A stretch of DNA of 64,000 bases from NCBI GenBank assembly GCA_029532415.1, contig JAQOTA010000030.1, forward strand, positions 62,001-126,000. Reading direction: 5' to 3'. The stretch is from Marasmius tenuissimus. Lineage: Eukaryota; Basidiomycota; Agaricomycetes; Agaricales; Marasmiaceae. The notes under the pieces were generated by a model. The model made no database searches, was not told the origin of the DNA, and was given only the letters and a program-made list of their open reading frames with translations. Position 1 is the first letter of the stretch. Each line of letters starts with the position of its first letter. A program made the translations under genes and the position numbers. Shown in pieces: positions 32,979 through 44,425 of the stretch.

Positions 32979-33569
32979 CTAGTCATCCATATTGGCTAGA
33001 GCTACCTCATCCCAACCGAAGTAATTATCTACGTCGGAATCTTCAGGATAATAAGAATCAATGAAGGTTTCATGATCTAGATAATCGGTATAGAATGGAT
33101 CGCATAAAATAGGATTATAGAAAGAAAAGGATCGAGAGAGCCAACGACCCATGACAGGGGAATACTTGAAGAACGAGAGCTTGGTATAGTCAAGCTTCGG
33201 AGGTGCTGGGCACTCAGCACAGCTGACGACGGCGTCGATCCAAGCGTTGACGGCTCCAGGAGTGCGAGCAGTTTTGAAGTCGAGGAAACCAACTCGAGCA
33301 ATGGACTCGGCGACCATGTCGATGACAGACCTGGCGTCGTGAGGAATGAAGTGGTCAAAGGTGTCCTCGCAGAGATAGATTTCGTCCTGGATCATGTCAT
33401 AACGAATCACGTAGCCCCAGTAGACGGATCTGTGGCGACTGAGGAAGAACTGCTGGAAGATGATTCTGAGGATAGCTTCTCGTTCTGCGTCGAGTGGAAT
33501 GGGTAGGATGATGCGGCGCTCCTTGATCTTATCAGAGTAATCTTCTGGATACCACCAGAGCTTATACAA
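32979..33569 (-). CDS. Uncharacterised 196-aa acidic ORF, possibly of an unknown transposable element
   Basis: Not recognised. The frame is open upstream to about 33610 without an ATG and ends with an acidic tail (DVDNYFGWDEVALANMDD). It is rich in Tyr, Phe, Asp and Trp, with no signal peptide or clear membrane span. Composition and size recall the extra ORF of the Gypsy element (8217-8792), but I see no convincing alignment. It lies inside the motif-rich region, with some motifs in coding sequence, so it may belong to a second retroelement family. The 5' boundary is uncertain (a CTTTCTAG acceptor-like site precedes ATTCCGAGG). Confidence 0.4.
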   Translation of the reverse strand: MYKLWWYPEDYSDKIKERRIILPIPLDAEREAILRIIFQQFFLSRHRSVYWGYVIRYDMIQDEIYLCEDTFDHFIPHDARSVIDMVAESIARVGFLDFKTARTPGAVNAWIDAVVSCAECPAPPKLDYTKLSFFKYSPVMGRWLSRSFSFYNPILCDPFYTDYLDHETFIDSYYPEDSDVDNYFGWDEVALANMDD

Positions 33570-34523
33570 CTCTGGAGAGGAAGTCAGAAGGCCGCCTCGG
33601 AATCTAGAAAGTAGAAAGGCTTACTATAGAGTAAGTTGCAAAAGTGGTTTTCAATGTTATGCAAGCGTGCCATAGTACGCTCGGGGAAAAGTAAGCAAGG
33701 AATTGGGACAACCTAGCACTTGCTTTTACTGACCTCTGGCCTTGCCGCTGAAATGGAAATTTTACTTCGGAAACTAGGAAATTAGCCCTTCGGAGGCGTG
33801 GATCCAAACCAGGCACTGGGCGCTAAACAATGATCGAGAAGTGATTGAAGGAGTTGCACCGTCGAGGTACCTCTCTTGTACTCGTACATGGAGATATTGA
33901 CTGTACTAAGGGCATAGTTGGTGCTGGTGGCAAAACACAGTGCTCAACTGCACTGGGAGGCAAGGGACTAGAAAGAAAGGAATGGTGTACCGAAGAATCT
34001 AGTAGGAGTTCTGGCTGAACCATTGAACTATTACCCGGTATCCAAGGCACCAAGATTGGATATAGTGGGGCGGCCATATGGATGGCAGGACATCAGAATT
34101 ATCCGAGCTACGGAAAGGACATCAACCTGGCTATGAACGGCTGGGTAACTCCATGAATATAGGCATCTAGTAGCACTTCGGAGGCAAGTACTTTGCTTCA
34201 GACGAAGGGAGTATATGCTTCGGAGGCAGACAGAACAGGATGACCTATGACGATTGAAGGGTCTAGAACCGGAGAATCAATGCTGCGGAGGCAGATAGGC
34301 AGAACAGAACCATCGATAGGAGAGACCCAGAAGAAAAGAATGTTAGAGAATGTTTGAGGCTGATGATACTTCCGAAGCAAATTATTGGTTTTGACTTTGG
34401 GGTTCAAAAGCGTAGATTAAACACAAAAACTCTCCAAGTATATTCCAAAGTAGGTAGTTTATGCCTCCGAGGCATGGTTTATTCGATATTTGTACAATTC
34501 GGTAGAATTAGAGCCTCCTAGGG

Positions 34524-34531
34524 TATATAAG
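34524..34531 (+). promoter_or_regulatory. TATA box in the motif-rich region
   Basis: TATATAAG, resembling the LTR promoters in this window, faces right. It may mark an unrecognised solo LTR; LTR ends were not found. Confidence 0.35.
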
Positions 34532-34950
34532 CAGTGGGGTTTTCATTAAGAATCCCCAAGCAATCTGTACGATTAGTATTCAGAGGATACAAAGCTATTC
34601 CACTTGTTGGGTAGTCAGTTGACTCGGGAGCACTTCTGGAGAGACATTAGAACGGAATAGAACTTTGTTTGCCCAAACCTAGAAAATCCATTGAACACTT
34701 GCTTGACCTTGACTTTGCATTGTTTGTCTGCGACGCCGACTTAACTGGCTGAGCTATTGTTGAACTTCTGAAGCTAATTGGGCTGAGGATATTGTTCGTC
34801 GTTGACAGTTGGTCTTCGGTTATTGACAGACTTGATTGGAGTCTTTATTGCCATTGTTTGATTTGATTGTCTTGTTGCCCCGAGTGGTTCTGAAGCTAGT
34901 CAAAGCCTAAGAACGCACTTCCGAAGCACCAAACAAACTCTACACTCCCC

Positions 34951-36260
34951 AAAACAACCTATAAACCTCTCTTCCGAACCCCACTTTTGACCTCCGAACT
35001 GGTTTCAGAGGCGAAGCTACCTTAGTTGGATAGTTTCTTGAGTCAGATTTCCTTCAGCCTACTATTGCAGTCTGGCTAAGAGCGAAACCTACGATCAACG
35101 CCGATCTACACTCTTGAGTGTTGGGAGGATTTGACCTACGAGTTAAATTTTATTATACACCGCGAGTGGCGCTTTACAGCAGTCTGAAGAAGGGGCTGCG
35201 AATGGGAATATCCGCGCCGTCTCTGAAGCGTCGGGTGGGCCATGCTCAATACTCGAACTCCATGACGGGTACAGGCGATGTGGAGGGAACTGCAACTACG
35301 GGAGGTGGAGACGTTATTTTCGTGGAAGCTAAAGAGAAGGTCAATTAAATAGTAGTAGTAGGTATGATGCGTATCGGTACTTACCTTTTCGGAGCGTACA
35401 GACGCCCCAGCCGAAGTTAAACTAGTCGTCGAACAGGCCAACATGGTGTGCATAAAAGAGGGGCGGCAACGTGTTGAAAACGAGACTGGATGAATGACGT
35501 GTGTGACTTTTGACCCAATCGGGACGGCCTTTCAGGCAGGGAGGGATTAGAGTCCATATATGGAAAGTAACATAACAGATCACGGGCTGTGACTCACCGT
35601 CAACAACGCGACATACAATGTTCCCCACAAGTTGTCGGAACCTCAAACGGTGATGCTGCGCACTCTGAAGCCAGGCACATATAGGCCAGATTTAAGGGGA
35701 GTGGATTTACAAACTCCTAAAGGTAAGTACTATTTGCTTACGCTCACTGTATTTAATTATCAGATTGTCGGGCAGTTCGTTCAACGAATTGCGTGTCCTC
35801 ACTGTGTGTGTATTCTTTGGAAACTTTGCGGCATTGTCGAATGGCGCAAACAACACAGGTCGCGAAGTACGCCCGTGAACGAGGGAAAGCATTGGTCTAC
35901 CGTGTAAGTGTTCGACCTGCCTAACTAAAGAGAGGTATAGACCCCTTCTTTGTATAACCAGGTGGTCGGAACGCCATGGCAAATGGGAACTGGTGGACTA
36001 TACTAGCAAATAATAGACTGCTTGATCACATTTAACACACTCATAAGCCCGGGAGCATGCAACTCGCACCGAAAGGACAACAACGTTCCCCAATACCGAG
36101 TGGAGTTTACTCGTATGGTCTTGTACCATCACCTTGCTGATCAATAACTTACCGCTCAGCACAGGTGGCACTGCACCCTCTAATGGTGTATGGTCAACTT
36201 ATGGATGGGGCTGAGTGAACGGGTATGTTCACAAGGCAACACCAACATTCCTGGTCACTC
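34951..36260. other. No gene recognised
   Basis: A few donor-like GTAAGT sites (35395 on the minus strand, 35722 on the plus strand) suggest exon fragments, but no frame could be extended convincingly. Confidence 0.4.
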
Positions 36261-36331
36261 GGGGGAGGGGGGGGGAAACTTGTGGTACCCACTGGGCAGA
36301 CGGGCTATACTACCCCCCAACCCCCTCCCCC
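36261..36331. repeat. G-tract/C-tract inverted repeat upstream of the F-box gene
   Basis: A run of nearly uninterrupted G (from 36261) faces a matching C-rich run (36312-36331) across about 35 bp. It could form a hairpin or G-quadruplex in the upstream region of the F-box gene. Confidence 0.55.
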
Positions 36332-36463
36332 ATGGCCGGATCCCGAATGAAGGGAACTGCAATGATCTGGTACACGCCGCCGCGATGGTCATGCCACTCA
36401 AAACTCCATCTTTTACATCTTCGAAGCACGGAACCGAATTGCTGCAGGTATCGTTCGCCCTTC

Positions 36464-38226
36464 ATGTCTTCCCTACAGCAACAGGCGCACACATATCAGT
36501 TTGACGAATTGCCCACAGAACTCTGGACTACAATAGTGTCTCTTCCATCAAGGGGAGACCTGCAAAGATTCTGCCTCACCAACAGGTTTTGCTACTTGGT
36601 AACGACGCCCCTCCTCTATCGCAAGCTCCGGTTTAAGACGAGCAAAGCGCTTGACCTGGCTTTACCGTTTTGGAATCAAAACGAAAACATCGATGTCAAC
36701 CTCCCAGTGAAGGTCCCATCTCTACTGACAGATATTCCCCTCCTTCCCAGTGTGAGCGAGATGGTGGAGACAATTGCCCTCAGGTCACCCGTCTTTACGT
36801 CGGGCGACACCAGCGATTATCTTAACTTCTACCAGCCCAACCTTTTTGCCCTCCTACACTCCTTCATGAGGGTATGCACGCTCTATATGATGTCTTGCTA
36901 TTTCCCTGTAGAGGAGTTGCGTAATGTTATCCCATCGCTGCCCTCCCTACATGACGTCTGCCTGTTCGACATTCAGGCTTTATCCTCTTCCCATCGAAGA
37001 CGGTTGATCTGGGAAGGTGACACAGAGTTTATCATCGAGGAAGACCCAACTCCTCCGACATCTCCTGCGACACACGACGACGCCATGCCCGAAAGGGGTC
37101 CTTTCCGTTCGTATCTGGATGACCTGTCGTTCCATGTTACGTTCAAGCTGAGGAGGGTAGAATTCTTGGAGCTCAATGACGACTCTCTCAAAAGAGAGGG
37201 GAACATTCACATTATCACCAGGATGCTCATGTCCACGGGATTATCTTCCGTTTCCCTAGATCTGGACGTGCTAAAAAGGGTCTTAGCGTACGCCCCCAGA
37301 CACGTCGTCGATTGGACGGGGGCTATACCAAGCAGGTGTCTGAAAGAATTCAGTCTCGTGGGCTCGGAGTTCACGGATATGCAATGTTGGGTTGAGGACG
37401 AGATGCAGAAGTGGATCATATCCCCAGGATGGGCTCTCGCCATCACGCGGATACTTCAACCCAGCGATTCCAATATCACCACCCTCAGGCTCTGCGATGG
37501 CCGAAGCAGTCACTTTGGAGGTTTGGAGTACGGGTTGAAGCTGCGCAACATGCACACTTATCAAGGATGCATCACATTCCTACACAGTATCTTAGACAGC
37601 AATCCAAGCAACGCTCTACAACACCTTAGGACACACTCATGCCCAGCAAGCCAGGGCGAAAGGGGCGCACTGGGAAGCCTAGCCAGTCTCATACCCTGCA
37701 TCGAGACGTTTGAGTTCGACGTAGAACCTTTTTACAAAATCAACACTGTAAGTTCATTCTGCGGGCAGTCTCAGCAAGCACTGACGTCCTGGTTGCAAAG
37801 GAATTTCTGGAAAAGCTCGGACCAGAAGTGCTGTACTTATGGTGCAACTTGGGGGAGGTACACATAATACACATGCGTGCCTATCGCGAGGTATACGAGG
37901 ACCGCATGACACGCCAGAAGCGGGTGGACAAACTCGAATCAATCTTGGCAAGGGATACGCTGGAGGAATGGGCGATGCTATGCCCTGAGCTCGTTCTTGT
38001 GGAATTCTCAGGCCTCTGTTTTGTTCACTTTGAACGCAAGGACGGCGAGTGGAAGAAGGAGCGGCAACCAATGTGGAACGAGCCGTGGCGGGAGAAGGAA
38101 GAGCGATCGCCACCGAGGTTTTTTAAGCGCCGTCGAGGATTGGACATGGCATACCATTATACACGATTCGGTGCAGGAACCTCCGAGCAAGAACGTCAGA
38201 TCTTAGAGTGTATAGACCTGACGTGA
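36464..38226 (+). CDS. F-box protein (two exons, 569 aa)
   Basis: Start ATG 36464 (MSSLQQQAHTYQFDELPTEL) is chosen because the F-box follows at once; the open frame extends further upstream without conserved sequence. The F-box (about residues 11-50: FDELPTELWTTIVSLPSRGDL...) should bind Skp1 in an SCF ubiquitin ligase. The rest is a long region with LRR-like hydrophobic periodicity, as in many mushroom F-box proteins. Intron 37748-37800 (53 bp, GTAAGT, CTGAC branch site, AG) joins ...FYKINT to EFLEKLGPEV in phase 0. The second exon ends at TGA 38226 after a basic segment. Substrate unknown. The gene appears intact and stands alone between transposon remnants. Confidence 0.8.
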
Positions 38227-38633
38227 CTCAGACGAAGCGGGGCAACTTTAAAAATTATGTGAGGGTTTCGATATACTGTTTGCGTGTATATTTCCAGTCG
38301 TATAGACATGGAGGTGTCGAATTTAATTTTGTTGAGCTGGTTTCCCACTGAAGTGATGACTACATGGACTTTAGGAGAGCACAAACATTGAGTGTTCGTG
38401 TTGGAGTACAAATGTGAGACTGTGGTCAGAAAGGGACCGTGAGAAAGGTTATACTGTTATAGTAAGTGATGCCGGGGGGGACAGCATATTGACCCATATA
38501 GGGGAGAAAACTCTCACACTTATGGGTTTGGCGTGAAAAAGTTTCCAGGATCGAAAAAGCCGAATATCTCGTTCCTCAAATTCGGAACCGGGACCGTCGT
38601 TGGGGAATCGGTCGACAGAGTAGCAAGACTCAC

Positions 38634-38793
38634 CAGTCCAATCACAGTTCCCAGTGAGGGGAGATTGAAAGTCAACACATTAAGCATAACTAGTGTTCAA
38701 TTACCCACAAAGAGAGGATATTGACTCTTGAGCCCATCAAGAAGATTCTCGAGCAACTATGGTGGATAGATTGTGATGACAGTTCATGAGTGA
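38634..38793 (-). pseudogene. Fragment related to the membrane-gene exons at 21 kb
   Basis: The minus strand reads LKSQYPLFVGN, stop, then ...LPSLGTVIGL followed by GTGAGTC at the same point as exons 1 and 3 of the gene at 21.0-21.4 kb (YSTQYPLLVM ... ITILIGL, then GTGAGTC). An in-frame TGA and the lack of a following exon indicate a relic. Confidence 0.35.
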
Positions 38794-38799
38794 TCATGT

Positions 38800-39542
38800 A
38801 GGAAAAAGGAAAGCTGACGTCTGTTGGATTCGAGTGGGATCCATCCCCGCAGCCAGTCAGTGTTGACCAAAAGGGAAAGTAGGTCAACAGTACGAGCATC
38901 CACGGATCCGGGAGAGAACGTTCAAGAAAGACCGAGCCACGGTTTGCGTTGTTAAGGGCCGGCCATTCATAGACGGCATCACGTGTGTTCTGGATATTTG
39001 CCACCCTACGACCCGGGTGTTGTTTGGGGGTTCAAATTCCTGCCCCAGAGACACCAGCGAAACGAGGCCACCCTGATCAGTGGCTGACGCGGGTTGCAAG
39101 TGATAGGTAGACTTACCATAGATGATCGTATACTGTAAATCTACAATTAGAATAATGTAATATGATCAAACGATGATCACTTACCGTCAGTATGTTTGTA
39201 GAATGGCGAGGCGTTGGCCAAGCATCAACAGGCTGGATGAGTTTGATAAGATGATGATCAGCGGCTGATGAGATAACGAAAGAATGAGACGATCTTATCA
39301 GCAAAAGATCAGCCGCTGGTCAGAGCGCCCAAGACTGACGCGCGTCTTGTCAGAAAGCGCTAGGCTGGGTCTACATGACCGAGGGCTGTTCATTGTCTGT
39401 TCATCGTCTGGTTAGATAGAGTCCGAATGAAACCGACGTACCAAATACTGGTGCTCATACACGGGAGCGCTTACTATTTGGGTCCGACATTGAGTAAAGA
39501 AAAACTGCGTGAATTGGTAGCGTCTACGTGAATACATCCTAA
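38800..39542. other. Non-coding flank of the Plavaka unit with palindromic repeats
   Basis: Contains GATCAGCGGCTGATGAG and GATCAGCCGCTGGTCAG (about 39257-39325) and AGACTGACGCG near 39332. These may be subterminal transposase sites. The element end was not located. Confidence 0.35.
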
Positions 39543-42500
39543 CTAGTCGAAATCGCTACCACTGTCTTCACTGTCTGACTCCCGGGCCAGCTCTGCGTCG
39601 TCCCATATAGCCATCCCCCGGTTATACATGTCCTCCAAGGTCTCCTCGTCCTCCACTTCGTCCTCCACTTCGTCCTCGTCTTTGTCCTGGGCATCGTCTT
39701 CATCCATAGCATTTTCACCTTCACCTGGCGCTTGTACAACGTTCCCGTTGTCATCGTAGACGGGTAAGGGAACGTCGTTAGCAGTGGCCTCCTTTTCCAA
39801 GGCACGAAGGAACTCATGAAACTCGATGTGGCCGATGCCGCCGCCTCGATAACGCATGAACATGTCCATGTCAGGGAACCTGTAGAATCAGTTTCAGTAA
39901 GAGAACGATAGAGATAGAACTAGAAAACTTACAAGTTCACATAAAAGTAACGCCAGTCTTTTTCTTCCTTGACGTATTTCCCTTCGTAAAAATCTTCATA
40001 CATACGTGCAAGAGAGTCTTTCGGCAAGATATCCTGGACTGTGCTGTACTCGTATGCCGGTATCATGTGCGACACTCGGATGACTCGCGCCGGGTCTACA
40101 AAACCAGAGGAATTGAACACGGGGGAGACGTTTTGCCTTCCATCCCCACCGGTGGCCTTCGTCGAACTGGAGCCATCGGACGTACAGAAACTCCATACGC
40201 CTCATCTTCCCATGAACAGGACCTGCTCCAGTGTAAAGAACATTGGCATGATATATTCCAATGACTCGGGTGTAGAGATAGGGATGGGGATCACTGGGGT
40301 CGCCTGTGAGCATCATGATGTGCGGACTCCGCCGAAACCCGATGCTCTCCTTCTTGCGTCGACAATCGTATGTTGTGTAATGAAGCCTGAATCTCTGGTG
40401 CCTGTAGAAACGTTCGCCAACGAGACCTAGGCGGTAGAGATCTTTGTCAGGGACCGAGTCGGGATCCACGTCCAAGATGCGGGATATCAGATGCCTCTGA
40501 AGCTTTGTCGCGAAATCCTACAACAAAAAAAACCTTAGTCTTGCAACGAAAAAGACGAAATAACCAGCGTACCTTCAAGGCTGGATCGTATGAATACTTT
40601 CTACTCATCACATTGTACAACTTCATTGAGTTGTTCTGGTTGATCGGAAACTGATGGTGGACAGAGGGGTCTGCATGCGGCATAACCTCGTTGTTGCGAG
40701 AAGCAAGCTTGCGTTCGACTAGCACTAGGGCACCAATCTGGCCTTCAGGTCGGTTCTTGTTTGTAACTTGATACTTGTTCTTGACTCGTCGGTGCTCCCG
40801 TTCGCCCTGAACCATACTCACCGGCTGGGTACTAGTACCATCGGTTGTACCATACTTCATGATAGTGTCTGCTTCGTGTCCTAGCGCATGGGTCTTGTAA
40901 TTGACTAAGCTGAAGGCCTTTCTCCGTGAACCCTTGTCGCCATTGGGGTCCCTCTTGAGCCTGGCTTGGCGTTCATGCTTGCTTTCCACGGTAGCTATCC
41001 CAGACACAGCGTCTTTGTAACGCCGTAGGTGACGCCCGAGCTCCGAAGTCGTTGATTTCATGGTGTTGATCGTGGAGTCTGTGTGCTGGCGGAGGTTGCA
41101 GTATCGTTCATACGTCGCAAACGTGAAGAGGAGATCTTGAATGATCTCATCCAGCTCATCGAGGAAAAGCCCTTCGAAGCATGGCATCGCGCACTGCGGG
41201 GATATATGAATATAGTTTGTTGACTTGGGAGGGTAGACACGTACCTCGAGAGCATCTTGATAGTCGCGACCCGCGAATTTCGTGAAGCTTGACACGCTAT
41301 TCTTGAATCTCCGGATGGTGCCACTGCCGAAGGTCGGTACCTGGCGAAAGCTGGGAAGGAATGTCTGTTGGTAAAGATAGATATTGATAGGTGTAATTTT
41401 GACTTACCGTTGGTCCAAAACCTCGATGTTGGGCTTTTTTTGGACTGACAGGATGCGGACGTTGTGCTTCAAGAGATCCGATATCCTTCCAGTAAGGTCG
41501 TGAAAGCTGTCGGGGACATACATCTCATAATGATTGAGACCATGGGCTTGAAACAGCTTTGAGAAAGCGCTCTGAAGGAAGATTAGTAAGAGAAAGTGCG
41601 ACGAAAAGGTGAGCTTACCCGAACAGGTAACGTTGAAGTATCTTCGAGATGGTTCTGGACGTGCTTCTGGTTGTTGATTGCGTACCCACGAGCGAATATG
41701 GTGGAACGAGCAGCAGCAATGTCTGCCAACAGCTCGTCGTTGTCCGACCTTGCAGTCACCGAATGACGGTTCATATCTGCCTTGGTGCCGAGGAGATGGA
41801 CCTGGTCCTTCCTCGTCATGCACAGAGGGCACGGATGGGTAGAAAGATATTTGATGCACGCAAGAATGACCCTAAGAGCATGGTAAGTCTGTGACACAAC
41901 AAGACCGAGTAGGAAGACTTACTTTTCCACATAGTCCGTGCTGTAGCAGAGAAAACGATAGAAAAGTAGCCGGAGCACCCCATCGGTACACTTTTTGAGG
42001 TACCCGTTGATGTACGCATCGACGAAACGCTCGTCGGATACGAGGAGATGCCAGACTGCGTGTAGGAGTTCTACTTTGCAGAATCGCAGCTCGGCCTCCG
42101 ATGCCAACTGGCCGAAGTGGCGCTTGTAGTGATCTTGTACTGTCTTGGGAAGCTGCGGAAGGTCAGTGAGTAGCAGATGAGGAGAATTGAATAGAAACTT
42201 ACTGAGGGAAAATATATAACGTGGTTCATTGCCAGCGTCGAAGGCTTGAGGCGGTCGTACTTTGACCAGTTCCCAAACGTGAGGTAGGCGGGCCAAAGGC
42301 TTGCTTCGCCAAAGTTTGCAAGCTGCGTTGAGTCCGAGTACAGCATGATGCCGGCAATTCCAACCTCGGGGCTGCCTTCAGGTCGAGGGTGAAGCTTCGC
42401 CATGATTTCTCGCTCAAACTCGAGCATCCTGTCAGAGGTGTATCCCTCGCCGTAGACACGTTGGACCGGAGAAGATGGATCCGTAGGATTTCGCCAAAAG

Positions 42501-43717
42501 AGTTTGTGTGGTTTGAGGTGAAACTGCGCCGAATATGGCTCTGCCATCTCCGTCTTGATGACATCGAAAGGGTTTCGATACCATACATTGTCGACGTGAA
42601 TGGCAGGGGCATCCTTTTCTGCTACACGGTTCCTCGCACGAGGGAGTTTGACCTCGACCTCGCTCTTGATCCACCCATCGTGGCCCTGGAAGGGAAGTTT
42701 GGAGGAGGTCTTGTTGTTGTACACGACATCTGTCTCGCGTTTTGCACTGAACCCTTCAAGGTGGTCAACCTCGAAGTCAGGCTGTAAGATAACATCTTGG
42801 ACGAGACGGTTGAGTGATCCCTTGGACTTTGAATGTCCGTAGCAGTGGTGCCATCGCAGGAGGCGAGAGATCGTGGGATTAGCGTGAGGGTGCCACCAGG
42901 GTGGAGGATTGACATTCGGACCACCTTCAGCGTCCGGCTCCGGCTCGGGAGCTCTCCCAAACACTCGGTCTGGCGAACGACAAGGCACATCGGGGACTGC
43001 GGATGTGTCTACATCGTTCGCGGGCATGTAGTAATGATGCATTCAATATAGTCCGGCATTGTTTGGCTCGGACACGAATGTTTCTATAGGAGGAGATGGA
43101 GGTCGGGGAGGTGGTCGCGAAGGCAAAGGAACGGGTGGCGGCGAAGGCAGAGGTGAAGGCGTAGGTGAAGGTGAAGGTGAGGGCGAAGGTGAAGGTGGCT
43201 TAGGGGGAAGTAACGGTGTGTTTTCCGACACCACAAAATCGTCGAATTTACGGGGCATTCTTCGATTACGCGGCAGTCTCGCCAATTGAGACTATAATGA
43301 ACAGTTATAAGATTAAATGTATCGAATACGTTCGGAAATGCTTACCCGAGGATGCACGGTCGCCGGCTCATCATGTACAGAGGTTTCCTCGGGCTCATTT
43401 ACCAGCCCCTCGTTTTCGATAACGGGTTCTTCAGGTTTGAAGATAGGTTCCTCGGGTTCGATTAGACGCAATTCGGGTTCGAATGCCATCGGGGGTACTT
43501 CAGGCGCGATCGAGTGTCCACTAGCCTCGCCTGATGAATTGGTATCCGGATCTGAAGAATTGCGGGCCCTTTTTGCCCTCGGTACAAATTTTGCGATACG
43601 TTTGGCATTGCAGTGAGGTAGATGAGACGAGAGTTTGACGTAGGGTCCTCCCCCGCAAAAAGGACAAGGAGCTGAGAATTTCGAGGCTTTAGGAGATGAC
43701 CGTTGACGCTTTGGCAT
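39543..43717 (-). pseudogene. Plavaka-family transposase gene (9 exons) with a TGA and a frameshift
   Basis: Exons: 43717-43346, 43291-42203, 42152-41923, 41871-41619, 41571-41408, 41350-41245, 41193-40573, 40517-39933 and 39879-39543; all eight introns are 47-57 bp and keep phase. An N-terminal C2HC-type finger (CPFCGGGPYVKLSSHLPHC) precedes Plavaka motifs: GFSAKRETD, YTSDRMLEFE, LYSDSTQLANFGEASLWPAY, YVEKVILACIKYLSTHPCPLC, MYVPDSFHDLTGRI, RFRQVPTFGSGTIRRF, LLFTFATYERY, GFVDPARVIR and DMFMRYRGGGIGHI, ending in an acidic tail. Plavaka is a CACTA-related cut-and-paste superfamily of Agaricomycetes. Lesions: TGA at 43045-43043 (directly followed by ATG) and a +1 shift within 40104-40118, which also explains why exon 8 is one base too long. 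A TATA-like AT stretch lies about 50 bp upstream. Either could be an assembly error. Confidence 0.85.
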
Positions 43718-43777
43718 TGTTCGAGACGCTGAGGTCGTCCACGAGCGTCATACAGAATGCCTATAAGTATAAAAGCG

Positions 43778-44360
43778 AACCGTCAGCATCGTTGCTAACG
43801 GTTTCAATGTTCAGGTAGTGAAAATGAATTCAAATGGGCCATCTGCCCTTTATTTCACTCGGTATGTAGCTTATAACGTTTATTTATAATTCTATATAAC
43901 TATTATATACTGTATGAATGGATTCTTACCTTGGTTGAACGACACTCAACCACGATGATGGTGGTCCAGTGTCAAGAGCAGAGGAAGCGCCCAAGTGTTG
44001 CCGCGCGTCAGATAATTCCAGAGTTCTCACACGATTTCTGCGCAAGCACCTGGAGGCGCTAGGCGCTTGAGTCAGGTAAGTGCCTCAAGGCGCTTGTGCA
44101 GAAATCGTGTGAGAACTCTGGAATTATCTGACGCACGCGTGCCTCTGGCGCTTATGCCCCTCCTGACACTGAACCACCACCATTGTGGTTGAGTGTCGTT
44201 CAACCAAGGTAAGTTTTCGTTAGTATAGTATATAATAATTATCTATGAGTACAATACAATCATTTGAACTACATTACGAGCGAAATAGAGGGCAGATGGC
44301 CCGTTTGAAACCGTCCTAATTCTGTCATCATTGAGACCATCAGCATGCATGCTGACGGTT
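43778..44360. repeat. Long imperfect palindrome (about 580 bp) between divergent Plavaka-unit genes
   Basis: Arms mirror each other around about 44070. AACCGTCAGCAT at 43778 pairs with ATGCTGACGGTT at 44349-44360; GGGCCATCTGCCCT pairs with AGGGCAGATGGCCC; CTTGGTTGAACGACACTCAA pairs with TTGAGTGTCGTTCAACCAAG; and the inner block around TCAGATAATTCCAGAG pairs with CTCTGGAATTATCTGA. Each end also has a small hairpin. It could be a fold-back/MITE insertion or a natural bidirectional transposase-binding and promoter region. No clear target duplication. Confidence 0.85.
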
Positions 44361-44425
44361 TGTTTTTCTCTTCTGCAGGATCGGCGTCACCCGTTCGGAC
44401 CATACCCCAATTTGCATACTCCTCG

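Larger units (their letters stand above)
32650..34950. repeat. Cluster of dispersed CTTCGGAGGC-like short motifs
   Basis: More than a dozen copies of a 9-11 bp motif (best form CTTCGGAGGCA, or GCCTCCGAGGC as a palindromic form) recur at irregular spacing, e.g. 32719-32730, 32771-32783, 33787-33796, 34173-34185, 34216-34228, 34281-34291, 34462-34474 and 34919-34929. They occur in both orientations and some are degenerate. I do not recognise the host element. Confidence 0.55.

Noticed and set aside
43043..43291. Extra intron to bypass the TGA in Plavaka exon 2
   Set aside because: Only a weak GTGTCC donor could pair with a downstream AG; no good branch site, so the TGA was kept as a lesion.
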